Assembly: GCA_021158425.1 (NCBI GenBank)
Contig: JAGGUR010000133.1
Span: forward strand, 1 to 8,749
Reading direction: 5' to 3'
DNA length: 8,749 bases
DNA from: Candidatus Cloacimonadota bacterium
GTDB lineage: Bacteria; Cloacimonadota; Cloacimonadia; JGIOTU-2
The position numbers and the translations under genes are program-made. This document shows, piece by piece, positions 1 to 7,311 of this stretch. Under the pieces are notes generated by a model. It did no database searches and was not told the origin of the DNA. It saw nothing but the letters and a program-made list of their open reading frames with translations. How positions within the stretch are numbered: the first letter of the stretch is position 1; each line of letters starts with the position of its first letter.

Positions 1-1272
1 CAGATTCTTGAGAAGTATGGCGAAATTTGTGATGTGATTTCTGATATTGAAAAATTTCATACAGAAGCTCAAAAAGTGCTTACAAAATTCGGATTTGGTA
101 AGGAAAGATTTTTTCAAATTTATAATACGCTTTCAGGTGGAGAAAAAACCAGGTTGGAACTGGCTAAGTTGCTGCTTTCTAAACCAGACTTGTTGATTCT
201 TGATGAGCCGACCAATCATCTTGACCTTGAAATTCTGGAGTGGCTGGAGAATTTTCTCTTATCTTATCAAAAGGCTGTATTTTTTGTAACCCATGACCGA
301 TACTTCATTGATAAAGTAGCTGATAAAATTATTGATTTGAGAAAAAGTAATGCAACTATCTATCACACAAACTATTCTGAATATCTGAAACTTCGGACAG
401 AAAAAGAGCAGTTTGAACTTAAGAAATATCAGGAACGCCAGAAAAAGATAAAGCAGTTAAAAGAGGTTGCGCAAAGGCGAAGACAGTGGGCACAAACATT
501 TCAGAAGGAAACCAGACCAGAAGGTGGGGGTTGGAAATTTGAAATGATAACTAATCCAGCTAAAAAAATGATGAAGAAGGCTAAAGCTGTTGAAAAAAGA
601 ATAGAACAGCTGCAGGATGATGAGTCTATTAAAAAACCCTGGCAAGAAAAGAGAAGAAAGGTTAGATTTTCAAGCGAATATGTATCTTCAAGCAAATATG
701 TTTTTGTAGCGAATAACCTTTCACATAGTTTTGATGAATTGCAGGTTTTCAAAGAATTTTCACTAACAATCCCGCAAGGCGATAGGCTTGCTGTGCTTGG
801 TAAAAATGGTTCTGGGAAAACCATTTTACTAAAAATAATTGCTGGAGTATTGCAACCGAATTCAGGCGAAATTTATCATGGAAGCAGAGTTAAATGTGGC
901 TATTATGCTCAAGAGCATGAAATATTGAATTTCCAGAATGCAATCATTGAGGAGTTGCTTGCTGTTAATACCGATGAATCAGCGGTTCGCACTATATTGG
1001 GATGCCTAAAAATTGAAAGGGAACAAGTGTATCAAGAGATTTCTACTTTAAGCGTTGGAGAAAGAAGCAAAGTAGCTTTGGCAAAGATTCTTGCATGCAA
1101 TTGCAATTTATTAGTATTAGATGAGCCAACCAATCATCTTGATATTGATACTCGTGAGTCTCTGGAAAATGCTTTATCACAATTTGATGGGACACTTGTC
1201 TTTGTCTCGCACGATAGATATTTTATCAATAAGCTGGCAACAAGAATCATAAATCTTGATGATTTGAAATAA
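1..1272 (+). CDS. ABC-F family ATPase (translation-associated), 5' end outside window
   Basis: Duplicated-ABC cytosolic ATPase of the ABC-F family, whose members bind the ribosomal E site and modulate translation or antibiotic resistance. The frame is open from base 1, so the gene starts upstream and the first Walker A is outside the window. Visible in order: first signature LSGGE (130-144), Walker B LLILDEP followed by TNHLD (from 190), H-loop VTHDRYF, a long basic, partly coiled-coil linker (about 385-660) that in ABC-F proteins reaches toward the peptidyl-tRNA, second Walker A GKNGSGKT (799-822), second signature LSVGE (1048-1062, departing from LSGGE), Walker B LLVLDEP plus TNHLD (from 1108) and SHDRYF. 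There are no membrane segments, as expected for ABC-F. The protein ends soon after the second H-loop, so it has no Uup-type C-terminal coiled coil. The next gene starts 4 bp after the stop, suggesting co-transcription. The subfamily (EttA, YdiF, Uup or resistance type) cannot be assigned from this part. Confidence 0.93.
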   Translation, partial: QILEKYGEICDVISDIEKFHTEAQKVLTKFGFGKERFFQIYNTLSGGEKTRLELAKLLLSKPDLLILDEPTNHLDLEILEWLENFLLSYQKAVFFVTHDRYFIDKVADKIIDLRKSNATIYHTNYSEYLKLRTEKEQFELKKYQERQKKIKQLKEVAQRRRQWAQTFQKETRPEGGGWKFEMITNPAKKMMKKAKAVEKRIEQLQDDESIKKPWQEKRRKVRFSSEYVSSSKYVFVANNLSHSFDELQVFKEFSLTIPQGDRLAVLGKNGSGKTILLKIIAGVLQPNSGEIYHGSRVKCGYYAQEHEILNFQNAIIEELLAVNTDESAVRTILGCLKIEREQVYQEISTLSVGERSKVALAKILACNCNLLVLDEPTNHLDIDTRESLENALSQFDGTLVFVSHDRYFINKLATRIINLDDLK

Positions 1273-1276
1273 TATT

Positions 1277-2278
1277 ATGAAACGGAACACAAAATTTCAG
1301 AAATTTAGGATTTCATTATTTTTACTAATTCCTATTGCCATACTTCTTTTTACTGCGGTTTCCCTTTCATCTGAAATTCTGTCAAGCCGTGATTTAGTTA
1401 TAACTTTTCATAAAGATGAAAGGAAAGTTGCTGAGAAGATATTATCGCAATTCTCAGAAATTGTTGAGTCGGTTAATAGAGAAGTGGGATTTTATCCCGA
1501 TTCATCCTTTGCAGCATTATCCATTCTCCGTAGTACTACAAAGGATGAACGGAGAACGGATATATCGGGAAAAGTCAAGTTAATCCTATGTCATAATAAA
1601 AAAGATTTTAAAGAGTATATTTTGAAGTTCAGAAATTTGCCGGAAAACAGTGAAGCATTTGCAGTTTCACAAAAGGCTTTAATAATAATTCGCAATCCGA
1701 GAGATATGCAGATAAATACCGATTTTTTTCGGGTTTTGACACATGAATACAATCATATTTTGCTACATACCATTGCAGCTGATGTCAATATTCCACTTTG
1801 GTTTGATGAAGGTTTTGCCCAGTATTTTGCTAAACAGTGGGACATAAGAAGAGAGTTTATATTTGTTAGAAATGGGATTATAGGAAATTTATTAGATCTT
1901 AATGTATATAATAATAGATACCCTGAATTTCAAGACCGGGTAGAAATATTTTACTTACAAAGCTATTACACAATAAAATATTTGATAAACAGATTTTCAA
2001 AGGAAAAATTTCAGGATTTTTTGGACGCATTACAAACCTCTAAAGATTTTGATAGAACTTTTTTTGATATTTTTGAGATTTCGTTGTATAGATTTATAGT
2101 TGATGCAAGAAAGTCAATAAAGACACATACAATTTTAACAATTTTTTATTCTGGATTTGGATTACTTTGGACAATTATACCGATACTTGTACTTATTGCA
2201 TATGTTAGAAAAAAAATGTTAGGAAAGAAGGTAGAGGAGATATGGGATAGAGAGGAAGAGTCAGATGATAATCTTTAA
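1277..2278 (+). CDS. Membrane-anchored peptidase MA-like (gluzincin) metallopeptidase
   Basis: A 333-residue predicted zinc metallopeptidase with membrane anchors at both ends. Residues 1-11 are basic, 12-32 form a hydrophobic signal-anchor, and about 285-310 form a second membrane helix followed by a charged tail (RKK, then an acidic end). By the positive-inside rule both ends face the cytoplasm and the middle domain faces outward. The zinc site is HEYNH at 156-160 (HExxH), and E178 in WFDEGFAQYF lies 18 residues after the second His, where gluzincins place their third ligand. The tryptophan-x-x-E-G-x-A-x-Y pattern is typical of the peptidase MA-like family. The ATG lies 4 bp after the ABC-F stop and has no clear Shine-Dalgarno, so translation may be coupled to the upstream gene. 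Substrate is unknown; envelope protein processing or quality control is only a guess. The fold call is firm, the physiological role open. Confidence 0.8.
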   Translation: MKRNTKFQKFRISLFLLIPIAILLFTAVSLSSEILSSRDLVITFHKDERKVAEKILSQFSEIVESVNREVGFYPDSSFAALSILRSTTKDERRTDISGKVKLILCHNKKDFKEYILKFRNLPENSEAFAVSQKALIIIRNPRDMQINTDFFRVLTHEYNHILLHTIAADVNIPLWFDEGFAQYFAKQWDIRREFIFVRNGIIGNLLDLNVYNNRYPEFQDRVEIFYLQSYYTIKYLINRFSKEKFQDFLDALQTSKDFDRTFFDIFEISLYRFIVDARKSIKTHTILTIFYSGFGLLWTIIPILVLIAYVRKKMLGKKVEEIWDREEESDDNL

Positions 2279-2322
2279 CTCCTGAATGTAGGAACGGATG
2301 CGCTCATCCGTTTAATGGAGTT
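2277..2322. repeat. GC-rich nested hairpin element A
   Basis: A perfect 8-bp stem AACGGATG (2293-2300) / CATCCGTT (2305-2312) with the 4-nt loop CGCT sits inside outer arms AACTCC (2277-2282) and GGAGTT (2317-2322). The left outer arm overlaps the last two bases of the peptidase stop codon. It lies between convergent genes, where a bidirectional terminator would be useful, but neither strand has a proper U-tract after the stem. It is GC-rich compared with its surroundings and resembles element B at 4483-4533 in design, so a dispersed REP-like element is an alternative. Confidence 0.6.
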
Positions 2323-2372
2323 TAGAAGATATATGCATTGGCCTAAAATTTGCTATAATTTCGTAAGATATT

Positions 2373-3263
2373 TCATCCAAGCGTCACCATTGCTACTCCG
2401 GAAAACGCCATTATCATTCCAATAAATTTTCGCAAAGTAAATCTCTCTTTTAAGAAAAAGGCTGCAAATATAAAAACAAATATAACACTTGTCTGGTTTA
2501 TTGCAGTGGCGATGCTTGCATAAGTATATTTTACTCCACCCATCCAGGTAATCATTGCAAAATAATTTCCAAGTATTGCTCCGGGAAGCATATATTTCCA
2601 ATTTTTTGAAGGACGGAATGAACTAAAGAGTTCTTTTCTTCTTGGATGAAATAACGCTATAATACTCATTACAATTGCAGCAACAACAAGTCTTATCGTA
2701 GTTACCCAGAGGATTGGTGCTCTGTTCAAAAGCGGTTTTATCATTACGATACTTATTGCCATAAGCGTAATTGATAATGCACCCAGTAATATTCCAGCGA
2801 TTAGATTTTTTCCTGGTATTGAATGGTTTGGCAATCTGAGAGATGAAATTAATATTGCACTAATAATCATTAGAGCGCCCACAAGCTGTACCCAACTTAA
2901 GCGCTCACCTAAAAAGAAGAAGGTGAGCCCAATGACTATTGGTGTATAAAGGCAGTCAACAATTGCTAATAAACCAGCACCTAATAAGTTAAGACTTTTG
3001 AAAAAAAGAGTGTCTGCAATTACGACCCCTATAATTCCACTTATTATTAATACAAGGTAATCTTCAATAGGTGCAGGTAGCAAAATGGTTCTTCCCATTA
3101 TTAAAAATGTAAATAAAAATAACGCTGAGCAGATAACATTTTTGAACAGGTTCAGTGAGAGTGGTTCTGTAGATTCACCGCTTTTTTTGAAAAGAATAAT
3201 CGCTGTTGCCCAAATGATTGCGCAAATTAACGATAAAATCTCACCTGAATATGGAAGGCTCAT
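2373..3263 (-). CDS. EamA/DMT-superfamily transporter, 10 TM
   Basis: A 296-residue inner-membrane protein of the drug/metabolite transporter superfamily, usually exporters of amino acids, metabolites or drugs. It is almost entirely hydrophobic and shows the internal duplication of EamA proteins. Each half ends with the family hallmark: FFLGERLSWVQLVGALMI (about 116-133) in the first half and FFLKERFTLRKFIGMIMAF (about 269-287) in the second, i.e. the conserved G/K-E after TM4 and TM9 followed by a glycine-bearing TM5 and TM10. A short basic loop (HPRRKELF, about 206-213) interrupts the second half. Length is normal (about 290-300), and the start is the ATG 12 residues before TM1. No Shine-Dalgarno precedes it, because the leader is the heptad array 3271-3402. 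It is codirectional with and downstream of gpsA. Substrate cannot be predicted. Confidence 0.9.
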   Translation of the reverse strand: MSLPYSGEILSLICAIIWATAIILFKKSGESTEPLSLNLFKNVICSALFLFTFLIMGRTILLPAPIEDYLVLIISGIIGVVIADTLFFKSLNLLGAGLLAIVDCLYTPIVIGLTFFFLGERLSWVQLVGALMIISAILISSLRLPNHSIPGKNLIAGILLGALSITLMAISIVMIKPLLNRAPILWVTTIRLVVAAIVMSIIALFHPRRKELFSSFRPSKNWKYMLPGAILGNYFAMITWMGGVKYTYASIATAINQTSVIFVFIFAAFFLKERFTLRKFIGMIMAFSGVAMVTLG

Positions 3264-3270
3264 AAATTAA

Positions 3271-3402
3271 AAATTTCAAATTCCAAATAACAAATGTCAA
3301 ATAAAGTTCAAATTACAAATAACAAATTATTCTTGGTATTTGACATTTAGATTTTGAAATTTGGATTTTATTTGTTATTTGGCATTTGTAATTTGTCATT
3401 TG
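3271..3402. repeat. Heptad-periodic CAAATNN / ATTTGNN inverted array
   Basis: CAAAT begins at 3277, 3284, 3291, 3298, 3309, 3316 and 3323 (spacings 7,7,7,11,7,7). The complementary word ATTTG begins at 3338, 3359, 3370, 3377, 3384, 3391 and 3398, with one-mismatch copies in phase at 3345 and 3352 (spacings 7,7,7,11,7,7,7,7). Longer exact complementary pairs include 3292-3303 with 3337-3348 (12 bp), 3283-3295 with 3370-3382 (13 bp), 3309-3320 with 3384-3395 (12 bp) and 3271-3280 with 3353-3362 (10 bp). The two arms can therefore pair in several registers around a short centre (3328-3336). The array fills nearly all of the gpsA-EamA gap. Confidence 0.85.
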
Positions 3403-3406
3403 TTTC

Positions 3407-4408
3407 TTAAAATTCATCTTCGCTTTTAGCAGAACGAGTCATAAGTCTCTTTAATCCAATTTGTGGTGAAATGTTATTAAAAAGAATATTATAGATTTCA
3501 TTGGTAATAGGCATTTCAACATTCATCTTTCTGCTTAATTTATATGCTGCCTGTGTGGTTTTGATGCCTTCTGCAATCATCTCCATACTTTCTGTTATTT
3601 CCCTTAATGTTTTGCCTTTAGCAAGTTGCTCACCTACAAATCTATTTCTACTGTATTTGCTTTCACAGGTAACGACCAAATCTCCAATTCCGGAAATGCC
3701 AGAGAATGTATGTGGATTTGCTCCGCATTTTACTCCAAGACGGGTAATTTCCCTTAATCCCCGAGTAATTAAAGCGGCTTTGGAATTATCGCCCAAATTC
3801 ATACCATCAGCAATTCCTGCTCCGATTGCAATAACATTTTTTAATGATGCTCCTAATTCAACTCCAACAATATCTGAACTTGTATAAACACGGAAATAAT
3901 CAGTCATAAATACTTTTTGAATTTCATTTGCAAAGTCTTCATTGATAGAAGCAGCAACGATAGCAGCAGGTAATTTTTTGCTCACTTCTTCTGCATGTGT
4001 TGGGCCAGATAAAGCTGCTATGTTTTCTGGTGGTGCACTTGTTTCATCAATAATGACTTGAGACATTCTCATTAATGTATCTATTTCCAATCCTTTGGTT
4101 ACACTCACGATATATTTGTGCGTTAGTTTACTTTTGGCTTTGGAGATAGTGTTTCGGACGAACTGCGAAGGCACAGCAATCACAATAATGTCACCAGAAG
4201 AAACAGTCTCGTTAAGACTGTTGGTCACTATTAAATTTTCAGGAAATGCACAATCTGGAAGAAAGAATTTGTTTATTCGGTCTTCTTGCATTTTCAGAGC
4301 ACGTTCTTTTATCCACTCCCAGCCAGTTACAGAAAAGCCTTTCTCTGCAAGAAGAATAGCTAAAGTTGTTCCCCAGCTTCCCATACCAATTACTGAAATC
4401 TTTTTCAT
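3407..4408 (-). CDS. gpsA: NAD(P)+-dependent glycerol-3-phosphate dehydrogenase
   Basis: Cytosolic enzyme that reduces dihydroxyacetone phosphate to sn-glycerol 3-phosphate with NAD(P)H, supplying the backbone for phospholipid synthesis. The 333-residue length is typical. The N-terminal Rossmann domain carries the nucleotide loop VIGMGSWG (6-13). VTKGLE (103-108) holds K105, and SGPTHAEEV (134-142) is a family hallmark. The catalytic lysine is K190 in ELGASLKNV. The C-terminal helical domain has ADGMNLGDNSKAALITRGL (about 200-218), GISGIGDLVVTC (237-248) and the SRN motif (253-255) that contacts substrate and cofactor. All key residues are present. The ATG is supported by an AAAGGAAG ribosome site on the minus strand at 4416-4423. 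It is transcribed divergently from clpB. The EamA gene lies 143 bp downstream beyond the heptad array, so co-transcription is possible but unproven. Confidence 0.97.
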   Translation of the reverse strand: MKKISVIGMGSWGTTLAILLAEKGFSVTGWEWIKERALKMQEDRINKFFLPDCAFPENLIVTNSLNETVSSGDIIVIAVPSQFVRNTISKAKSKLTHKYIVSVTKGLEIDTLMRMSQVIIDETSAPPENIAALSGPTHAEEVSKKLPAAIVAASINEDFANEIQKVFMTDYFRVYTSSDIVGVELGASLKNVIAIGAGIADGMNLGDNSKAALITRGLREITRLGVKCGANPHTFSGISGIGDLVVTCESKYSRNRFVGEQLAKGKTLREITESMEMIAEGIKTTQAAYKLSRKMNVEMPITNEIYNILFNNISPQIGLKRLMTRSAKSEDEF

Positions 4409-4415
4409 TTAGTAA

Positions 4416-4423
4416 CTTCCTTT
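4416..4423 (-). promoter_or_regulatory. Ribosome binding site of gpsA
   Basis: On the minus strand the sequence reads AAAGGAAG, 7 nt before the ATG at 4408. This fixes the gpsA start and contrasts with the weak leaders of the EamA, peptidase and clpB genes. Confidence 0.75.
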
Positions 4424-4482
4424 ATTCCCACGATTTTTTTACTACAATCAGAAGGATGATAAATATGTTTCAAGTTTTTTTT

Positions 4483-4533
4483 TGGAGTAGCCGAGTCTGT
4501 CGGGTACTATAGGCGACGGAGTCGCCTACTCCA
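4483..4533. repeat. GC-rich nested hairpin element B
   Basis: Outer arms TGGAGTAG (4483-4490) and CTACTCCA (4526-4533) enclose two hairpins. The first is CCGA (4491-4494) / TCGG (4500-4503) with a 5-nt loop. The second is TAGGCGAC (4510-4517) / GTCGCCTA (4521-4528) with a 3-nt loop. The right outer arm shares bases 4526-4528 with the second stem, so the two folds compete at their edge. A T9 run (4475-4483) lies immediately to the left. No T-run follows the stems in either reading direction, so it is not a standard terminator. It stands out as GC-rich in a very AT-rich spacer. Confidence 0.7.
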
Positions 4534-4570
4534 CATCAGATATTTTATCTATAATTAACATCATTGAAAA

Positions 4571-4599
4571 ATCATATCAAGTTTTTTGAAAATTAGCAC
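4571..4599 (-). promoter_or_regulatory. Possible gpsA promoter overlapping CIRCE
   Basis: On the minus strand TATGAT (plus 4571-4576) is a 5/6 match to the -10 box and lies 17 bp from GTGCTA (plus 4594-4599), a poor 3/6 match to the -35 box. The -35 would fall in the left arm of CIRCE. The leader to gpsA would be about 155 nt and contain element B. This is weak evidence in an AT-rich spacer. Confidence 0.25.
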
Positions 4600-4619
4600 T
4601 TTTTATTAAAGAGTGCTAA
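4593..4619. promoter_or_regulatory. CIRCE operator (HrcA binding site)
   Basis: TTAGCACTT (4593-4601), a 9-nt spacer and GAGTGCTAA (4611-4619) match the CIRCE consensus TTAGCACTC-N9-GAGTGCTAA with a single mismatch, the last base of the left arm. CIRCE is the inverted repeat bound by the heat-labile repressor HrcA, normally at groE and dnaK operons. Here it lies 71 bp upstream of the clpB ATG and ends 6 bp before the -35 box of the best promoter. It implies HrcA-controlled heat induction of clpB and the downstream groEL. Confidence 0.93.
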
Positions 4620-4625
4620 AATAAT

Positions 4626-4654
4626 TTGACATTCATTTTAATAAGAATTATATT
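4626..4654 (+). promoter_or_regulatory. Sigma-70-type promoter of the clpB-groEL operon
   Basis: TTGACA (4626-4631, perfect -35) is separated by 17 bp from TATATT (4649-4654, 5/6 match to the -10 box). Transcription would begin near 4661, leaving a leader of about 29 nt before the clpB ATG. CIRCE lies just upstream of the -35 box rather than in the leader. A perfect TATAAT at 4550-4555 without a good -35 is a possible second promoter that would place CIRCE inside the transcript. Confidence 0.7.
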
Positions 4655-4689
4655 TTTTATAAATAAAGTAAAGAATCTAAAGTATAAAA

Positions 4690-7296
4690 ATGAATATAAA
4701 TAAATTTACATTAAGGGCACAAGAAACTATTCAATCAGCTATTCAATTAGCTCAGGAATTTGGGCATCAGGAAATTTCTCCTGCCCATATTTTAGCAGTA
4801 CTTGTAAAACAGTCGGATGGGATTATACCTTCTATTTTAAGCAAATTAGAAGTGAGTAAAGAAAATTTCTATAAGGATATTGAGACAATTTTAAATAGAA
4901 AACCTCAAATTTCTGGTAGTTCACAACAGCCTTATCTATCTGCAGAACTGAATAAAATTTTTACTGATGCACAAAAAGAAGCGGATAGATTAAAAGATGA
5001 ATATCTCAGCACAGAACATATCTTCCTTGCAACAATTAGAGATAAGAATGAGCTTACAAATTTGTATAAAAAGTATAATATTACTGAAAAGGATGTATTA
5101 CAAATATTAAAAGAGATTCGTGGAAATCAACGAATTACTGACCAGAATCCAGAAGCAAAATATCAGGCATTAGAAAAATATGCCAGAAATATTACAGACT
5201 TAGCAAGAAAGGGCAAATTAGACCCGGTTATTGGACGGGATGAAGAAATCCGTACTGTTATGCAAATTCTCTCCCGCCGCAGAAAAAATAATCCTGTTTT
5301 GATAGGAGAAGCAGGAGTTGGGAAAACTGCAATTGTAGAAGGATTATCCCGCAGAATTGTTGAAAACGATGTGCCAGAAACTCTAAAAAATAAGGATATA
5401 ATTGAATTAGATATGGGAGCGCTCCTTGCTGGTGCAAAGTTCAGAGGAGAGTTTGAGGACAGATTAAAGGCTGTACTAAAAGAGGTGCAAGCTGCTGAGG
5501 GTAAAATAATACTTTTTATTGATGAATTGCACACAGTTGTGGGAGCTGGTGCTGCTGAGGGAGCTGTGGATGCTTCAAATATGTTAAAACCTGCATTGGC
5601 AAGAGGTGAACTGCATTGCATTGGTGCAACAACATTGAATGAATACAGAAAATATATTGAGAAAGATGCTGCATTAGAGCGAAGATTTCAACCTATAATG
5701 GTGTTTGAACCTGATGTGAATGATACTATTTCAATATTAAGAGGAATCAAAGAAAAGTATGAAATCCATCATGGAGTAAAAATCAAAGACTCTGCCATTA
5801 TTGCCGCTGCTACACTTTCTGAAAGATACATAACCGACCGCTTCTTACCTGATAAAGCAATTGATTTAATAGATGAGGCTTGTGCTCACATTCGCTTACA
5901 AATTGATAGTTTGCCTGCAGAATTGGATGAGATTGAACGAAAAATTCGCCAGTTGCAAATTGAAAATCACTCACTTCGTAAGGAAAAAGATACCAAGTCC
6001 ATTGATAGACAAAAAGAAATTCAGAAAAGATTGGCGGTATTGCAAGAAAAATCAAATCATATTAGAACACGATGGAATCTGGAAAAAGAGATAATTAGCA
6101 ACACAAGAAGACTTAAGGAAGAGATTGATAGTGCTAAAATTGAGATGCAAAAGGCAGAGAGAGAAGGGAATCTTACAAAGGCGGCGGAACTAAAGTATGG
6201 CAGATTAAGAGAACTTACCAGGAAATTAGAAGAGAAGAACCATAAATTAGAAAATCTTCAAAAAGAAACACGAATCTTGAAAGAAGAAATAGATGAAAAT
6301 GATGTTGCAGAGATTGTTTCTAAATGGACTCATATTCCTGTTTCAAAAATGCTTGAGAGCGAAACAGATAAGCTTTTGCGTATGGAAGAGGAATTGCATA
6401 AACGTGTTGTTGGACAGGATGAGGCTATAAATGCTGTGGCAAATGCCATTCGCAGGAATCGTGCTGGAATTAGTCCTGAACATCGCCCAATAGGAAGTTT
6501 TATGTTTCTGGGACCGACTGGTGTTGGTAAAACTGAATTAGCAAAAACACTTTCTAAATTCCTTTTCAATTCAGAAAAAGCTATGATTCGCATTGATATG
6601 TCAGAATATATGGAAAGGCATACAGTTTCAAAATTAGTTGGAGCTCCACCTGGATATGTTGGATATGAAGAAGGCGGTCAGTTAACAGAAGCAGTAAGAA
6701 GAAGACCTTATAGTGTGATTTTATTTGATGAAATTGAAAAAGCTCACCACGATGTTTTTAATATCCTGCTTCAGATAATGGAAGATGGAAGACTTACTGA
6801 TGGACAGGGCAGGACAGTGGATTTTTCAAATACTGCGATAATTATGACTTCCAATATTGCCTCTGAGCAGATTTTCAATGAGGATAGTAAGAATGAAGTT
6901 TCACGACCAGTTTTGATGAAAGCTTTGCAATCTCATTTTCGCCCAGAATTTCTTAACCGTCTTGATGAGATAATAATTTTCCATAGATTAACTGAAAATG
7001 ATTTAGTTAAGATTCTTGATATTCAAATTGCTGATTTACAAGAAAGATTGTCACATCAAGGTATGGAGTTGGAGATTTCTGAACCAGCTAAGAAATATCT
7101 AACACAACACGGTTTTGACCCGCAGTATGGAGCAAGACCTTTAAAGAGACTTATTCAAAAAGAAGTTGAAAACAAAATTGCTATTGAATTACTAAAAGTA
7201 CCATACACAAATCAGAATACAGTTCAAGATTCTGATAAAACCGATAGGGTTTTTATTGACATCAAAAATGGGAAAATCTTTGTTTTGGTAAAATGA
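4690..7296 (+). CDS. clpB: ATP-dependent protein disaggregase ClpB
   Basis: Hexameric AAA+ chaperone (Hsp104 family) that threads aggregated proteins through its pore, normally with DnaK/DnaJ/GrpE. The 868 residues are normal for ClpB. Order: Clp N-domain (about 1-145); NBD1 with Walker A GEAGVGKT (206-213), pore loop KFRG (250-253), Walker B IILFIDE (273-279) and paired arginines R331-R332; the long coiled-coil M domain (about 405-535) that separates ClpB from ClpA and from most ClpC; NBD2 with Walker A GPTGVGKT (608-615), pore loop GYVG (655-658), Walker B VILFDE (676-681), sensor-1 N722, arginine finger R757 and sensor-2 GAR (R816). All catalytic residues are present. No in-frame ATG, GTG or TTG occurs between residues 125 and 190, so a short isoform from an internal start, as in E. 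coli, is unlikely. The leader has no clear Shine-Dalgarno. It lies under CIRCE and 36 bp before groEL. Confidence 0.98.
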   Translation: MNINKFTLRAQETIQSAIQLAQEFGHQEISPAHILAVLVKQSDGIIPSILSKLEVSKENFYKDIETILNRKPQISGSSQQPYLSAELNKIFTDAQKEADRLKDEYLSTEHIFLATIRDKNELTNLYKKYNITEKDVLQILKEIRGNQRITDQNPEAKYQALEKYARNITDLARKGKLDPVIGRDEEIRTVMQILSRRRKNNPVLIGEAGVGKTAIVEGLSRRIVENDVPETLKNKDIIELDMGALLAGAKFRGEFEDRLKAVLKEVQAAEGKIILFIDELHTVVGAGAAEGAVDASNMLKPALARGELHCIGATTLNEYRKYIEKDAALERRFQPIMVFEPDVNDTISILRGIKEKYEIHHGVKIKDSAIIAAATLSERYITDRFLPDKAIDLIDEACAHIRLQIDSLPAELDEIERKIRQLQIENHSLRKEKDTKSIDRQKEIQKRLAVLQEKSNHIRTRWNLEKEIISNTRRLKEEIDSAKIEMQKAEREGNLTKAAELKYGRLRELTRKLEEKNHKLENLQKETRILKEEIDENDVAEIVSKWTHIPVSKMLESETDKLLRMEEELHKRVVGQDEAINAVANAIRRNRAGISPEHRPIGSFMFLGPTGVGKTELAKTLSKFLFNSEKAMIRIDMSEYMERHTVSKLVGAPPGYVGYEEGGQLTEAVRRRPYSVILFDEIEKAHHDVFNILLQIMEDGRLTDGQGRTVDFSNTAIIMTSNIASEQIFNEDSKNEVSRPVLMKALQSHFRPEFLNRLDEIIIFHRLTENDLVKILDIQIADLQERLSHQGMELEISEPAKKYLTQHGFDPQYGARPLKRLIQKEVENKIAIELLKVPYTNQNTVQDSDKTDRVFIDIKNGKIFVLVK

Positions 7297-7311
7297 GAAT
7301 ATAATAATTAA

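Noticed and set aside
34..36. GTG as the start codon of the ABC-F gene
   Set aside because: The frame is open to base 1 and encodes family-like sequence, and the first Walker A must lie further upstream. The gene is cut by the window edge.
501..824. Minus-strand open frame inside the ABC-F gene
   Set aside because: It is a shadow of a strongly conserved ATPase frame, rich in Ser, Phe and Cys, with no recognisable domain.
2293..2312. Classical intrinsic terminator
   Set aside because: The stem is good, but only three T follow on the plus strand and no T-run follows on the minus strand. Kept as a hairpin element only.
2354..2359. TATAAT as a promoter -10 box
   Set aside because: No -35 box lies 16-18 bp upstream, and a plus-strand promoter here would fire into the 3' end of an opposing gene.
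2353..2601. Minus-strand open frame overlapping the EamA gene 3' end
   Set aside because: It is in another frame of a clear EamA coding region and has Cys/Tyr-rich composition typical of a shadow.
3271..3402. CRISPR array
   Set aside because: Units are 7 bp, there are no 25-40 bp direct repeats with unique spacers, and the word flips to its complement halfway.
3501..3887. Plus-strand open frame of 128 codons inside gpsA
   Set aside because: It is antisense to conserved GpsA motifs and has no ribosome site or known domain.
4483..4533. tRNA or other known structured RNA
   Set aside because: Too short for a tRNA, with no anticodon or T-loop pattern, and it matches no riboswitch that I recognise.
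5163..5621. Minus-strand open frame of 152 codons inside clpB
   Set aside because: It is antisense to the NBD1 Walker motifs; its Ser/Pro/Ala-rich product reflects the complement of conserved codons.
7300..7305. TATAAT between clpB and groEL as a separate groEL promoter
   Set aside because: The region 16-18 bp upstream has no TTGACA-like box; chance TATAAT is expected in this AT-rich gap. It remains a weak possibility only.
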